The notes below the pieces were generated by a model, which did no database searches, was not told where the DNA came from, and saw nothing but the letters and a program-made list of their open reading frames with translations. Of a DNA stretch of 12,290 nucleotides, positions 12,220-12,290 are shown piece by piece; the first letter of the stretch is position 1, and every line of letters begins with the position of its first letter. A program made the translations under genes and the position numbers. Source of the stretch: Bacteroidales bacterium (GTDB lineage: Bacteria; Bacteroidota; Bacteroidia; Bacteroidales; P3); the NCBI GenBank assembly GCA_016281475.1, contig JAEEIS010000119.1, forward strand, positions 1-12,290, written 5' to 3'.

Positions 12220-12290
12220 ATGAAACATCTATCCGAAATGCAAAGGTACAAAATTTCTTGGATGCTGGAAAATAAATCTTCCAAGACGCA
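12220..12290 (+). CDS. IS30-family transposase, N-terminal fragment cut by the window edge
   Basis: The reading frame starts at the ATG at 12220 and runs off the window after 23 codons: MKHLSEMQRYKISWMLENK, then SSKT. The pattern MKHLS-x-x-QRY-x-I is the usual start of IS30-family transposases, whose N-terminal helix-turn-helix binds the terminal repeats; the DDE catalytic domain would lie beyond the window. The element's left end is probably near 12078-12085, just after the MITE-like unit, but cannot be proven without the other end. A -7 promoter box and a stem-loop precede the gene. Confidence 0.75.
   Translation, partial: MKHLSEMQRYKISWMLENKSSKT

Overview
The window reads as chromosomal DNA of an anaerobic Bacteroidales-type bacterium (phylum Bacteroidota). 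Three things point there: a protein with a C-terminal type IX secretion sorting domain, a single-chain MurF-alanine racemase fusion, and promoters with the Bacteroidota -7 box TAnnTTTG (exact TATCTTTG at two sites). I cannot name the genus. Genes are GC-rich; the spacers and both window ends are AT-rich.

Layout. Positions 1-140 hold the right end of a mobile element: the tail of an unrecognised reading frame whose stop codon lies inside a terminal inverted repeat. Positions 272-1713 (+) hold a secreted fibronectin-III/T9SS-sorted protein, split in two by a -1 frameshift at a run of six C. Everything from 1760 to 11851 lies on the minus strand. In transcription order it is: OstA/LptA-like envelope protein, GrpE, DnaJ, DUF2851 protein, MurF-Alr fusion, YtfE/ScdA-like di-iron hemerythrin protein, LuxR-type regulator with a degenerate receiver, and an MFS transporter. 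From 11947 to the right edge there is a ~130-bp MITE-like element with the same ends as the left element, then the 5' end of an IS30-family insertion sequence cut by the window edge.

How the genes work together. The ostA-like gene has its own promoter and probably leads into grpE-dnaJ (the nucleotide-exchange and J-protein partners of DnaK). The DUF2851 stop overlaps the GTG start of murF-alr (GTGA), and the hemerythrin stop overlaps the luxR start (ATGA), so each pair is probably translationally coupled. The hemerythrin/LuxR pair looks like a small NO- or oxygen-related sensing or repair unit whose regulator has lost its phosphorylation site.

Less ordinary content. (1) A 35-nt sequence in the grpE-dnaJ spacer recurs (30/35 identical) inside the hemerythrin gene. 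There it encodes an in-frame linker insertion bounded by an 11-nt direct repeat, reminiscent of palindromic elements that invade reading frames. (2) Seven-nucleotide tandem arrays recur in spacers next to minus-strand start and stop codons. (3) The same element family bounds the chromosomal segment at both sides. Apart from these, the housekeeping genes are intact and ordinary.
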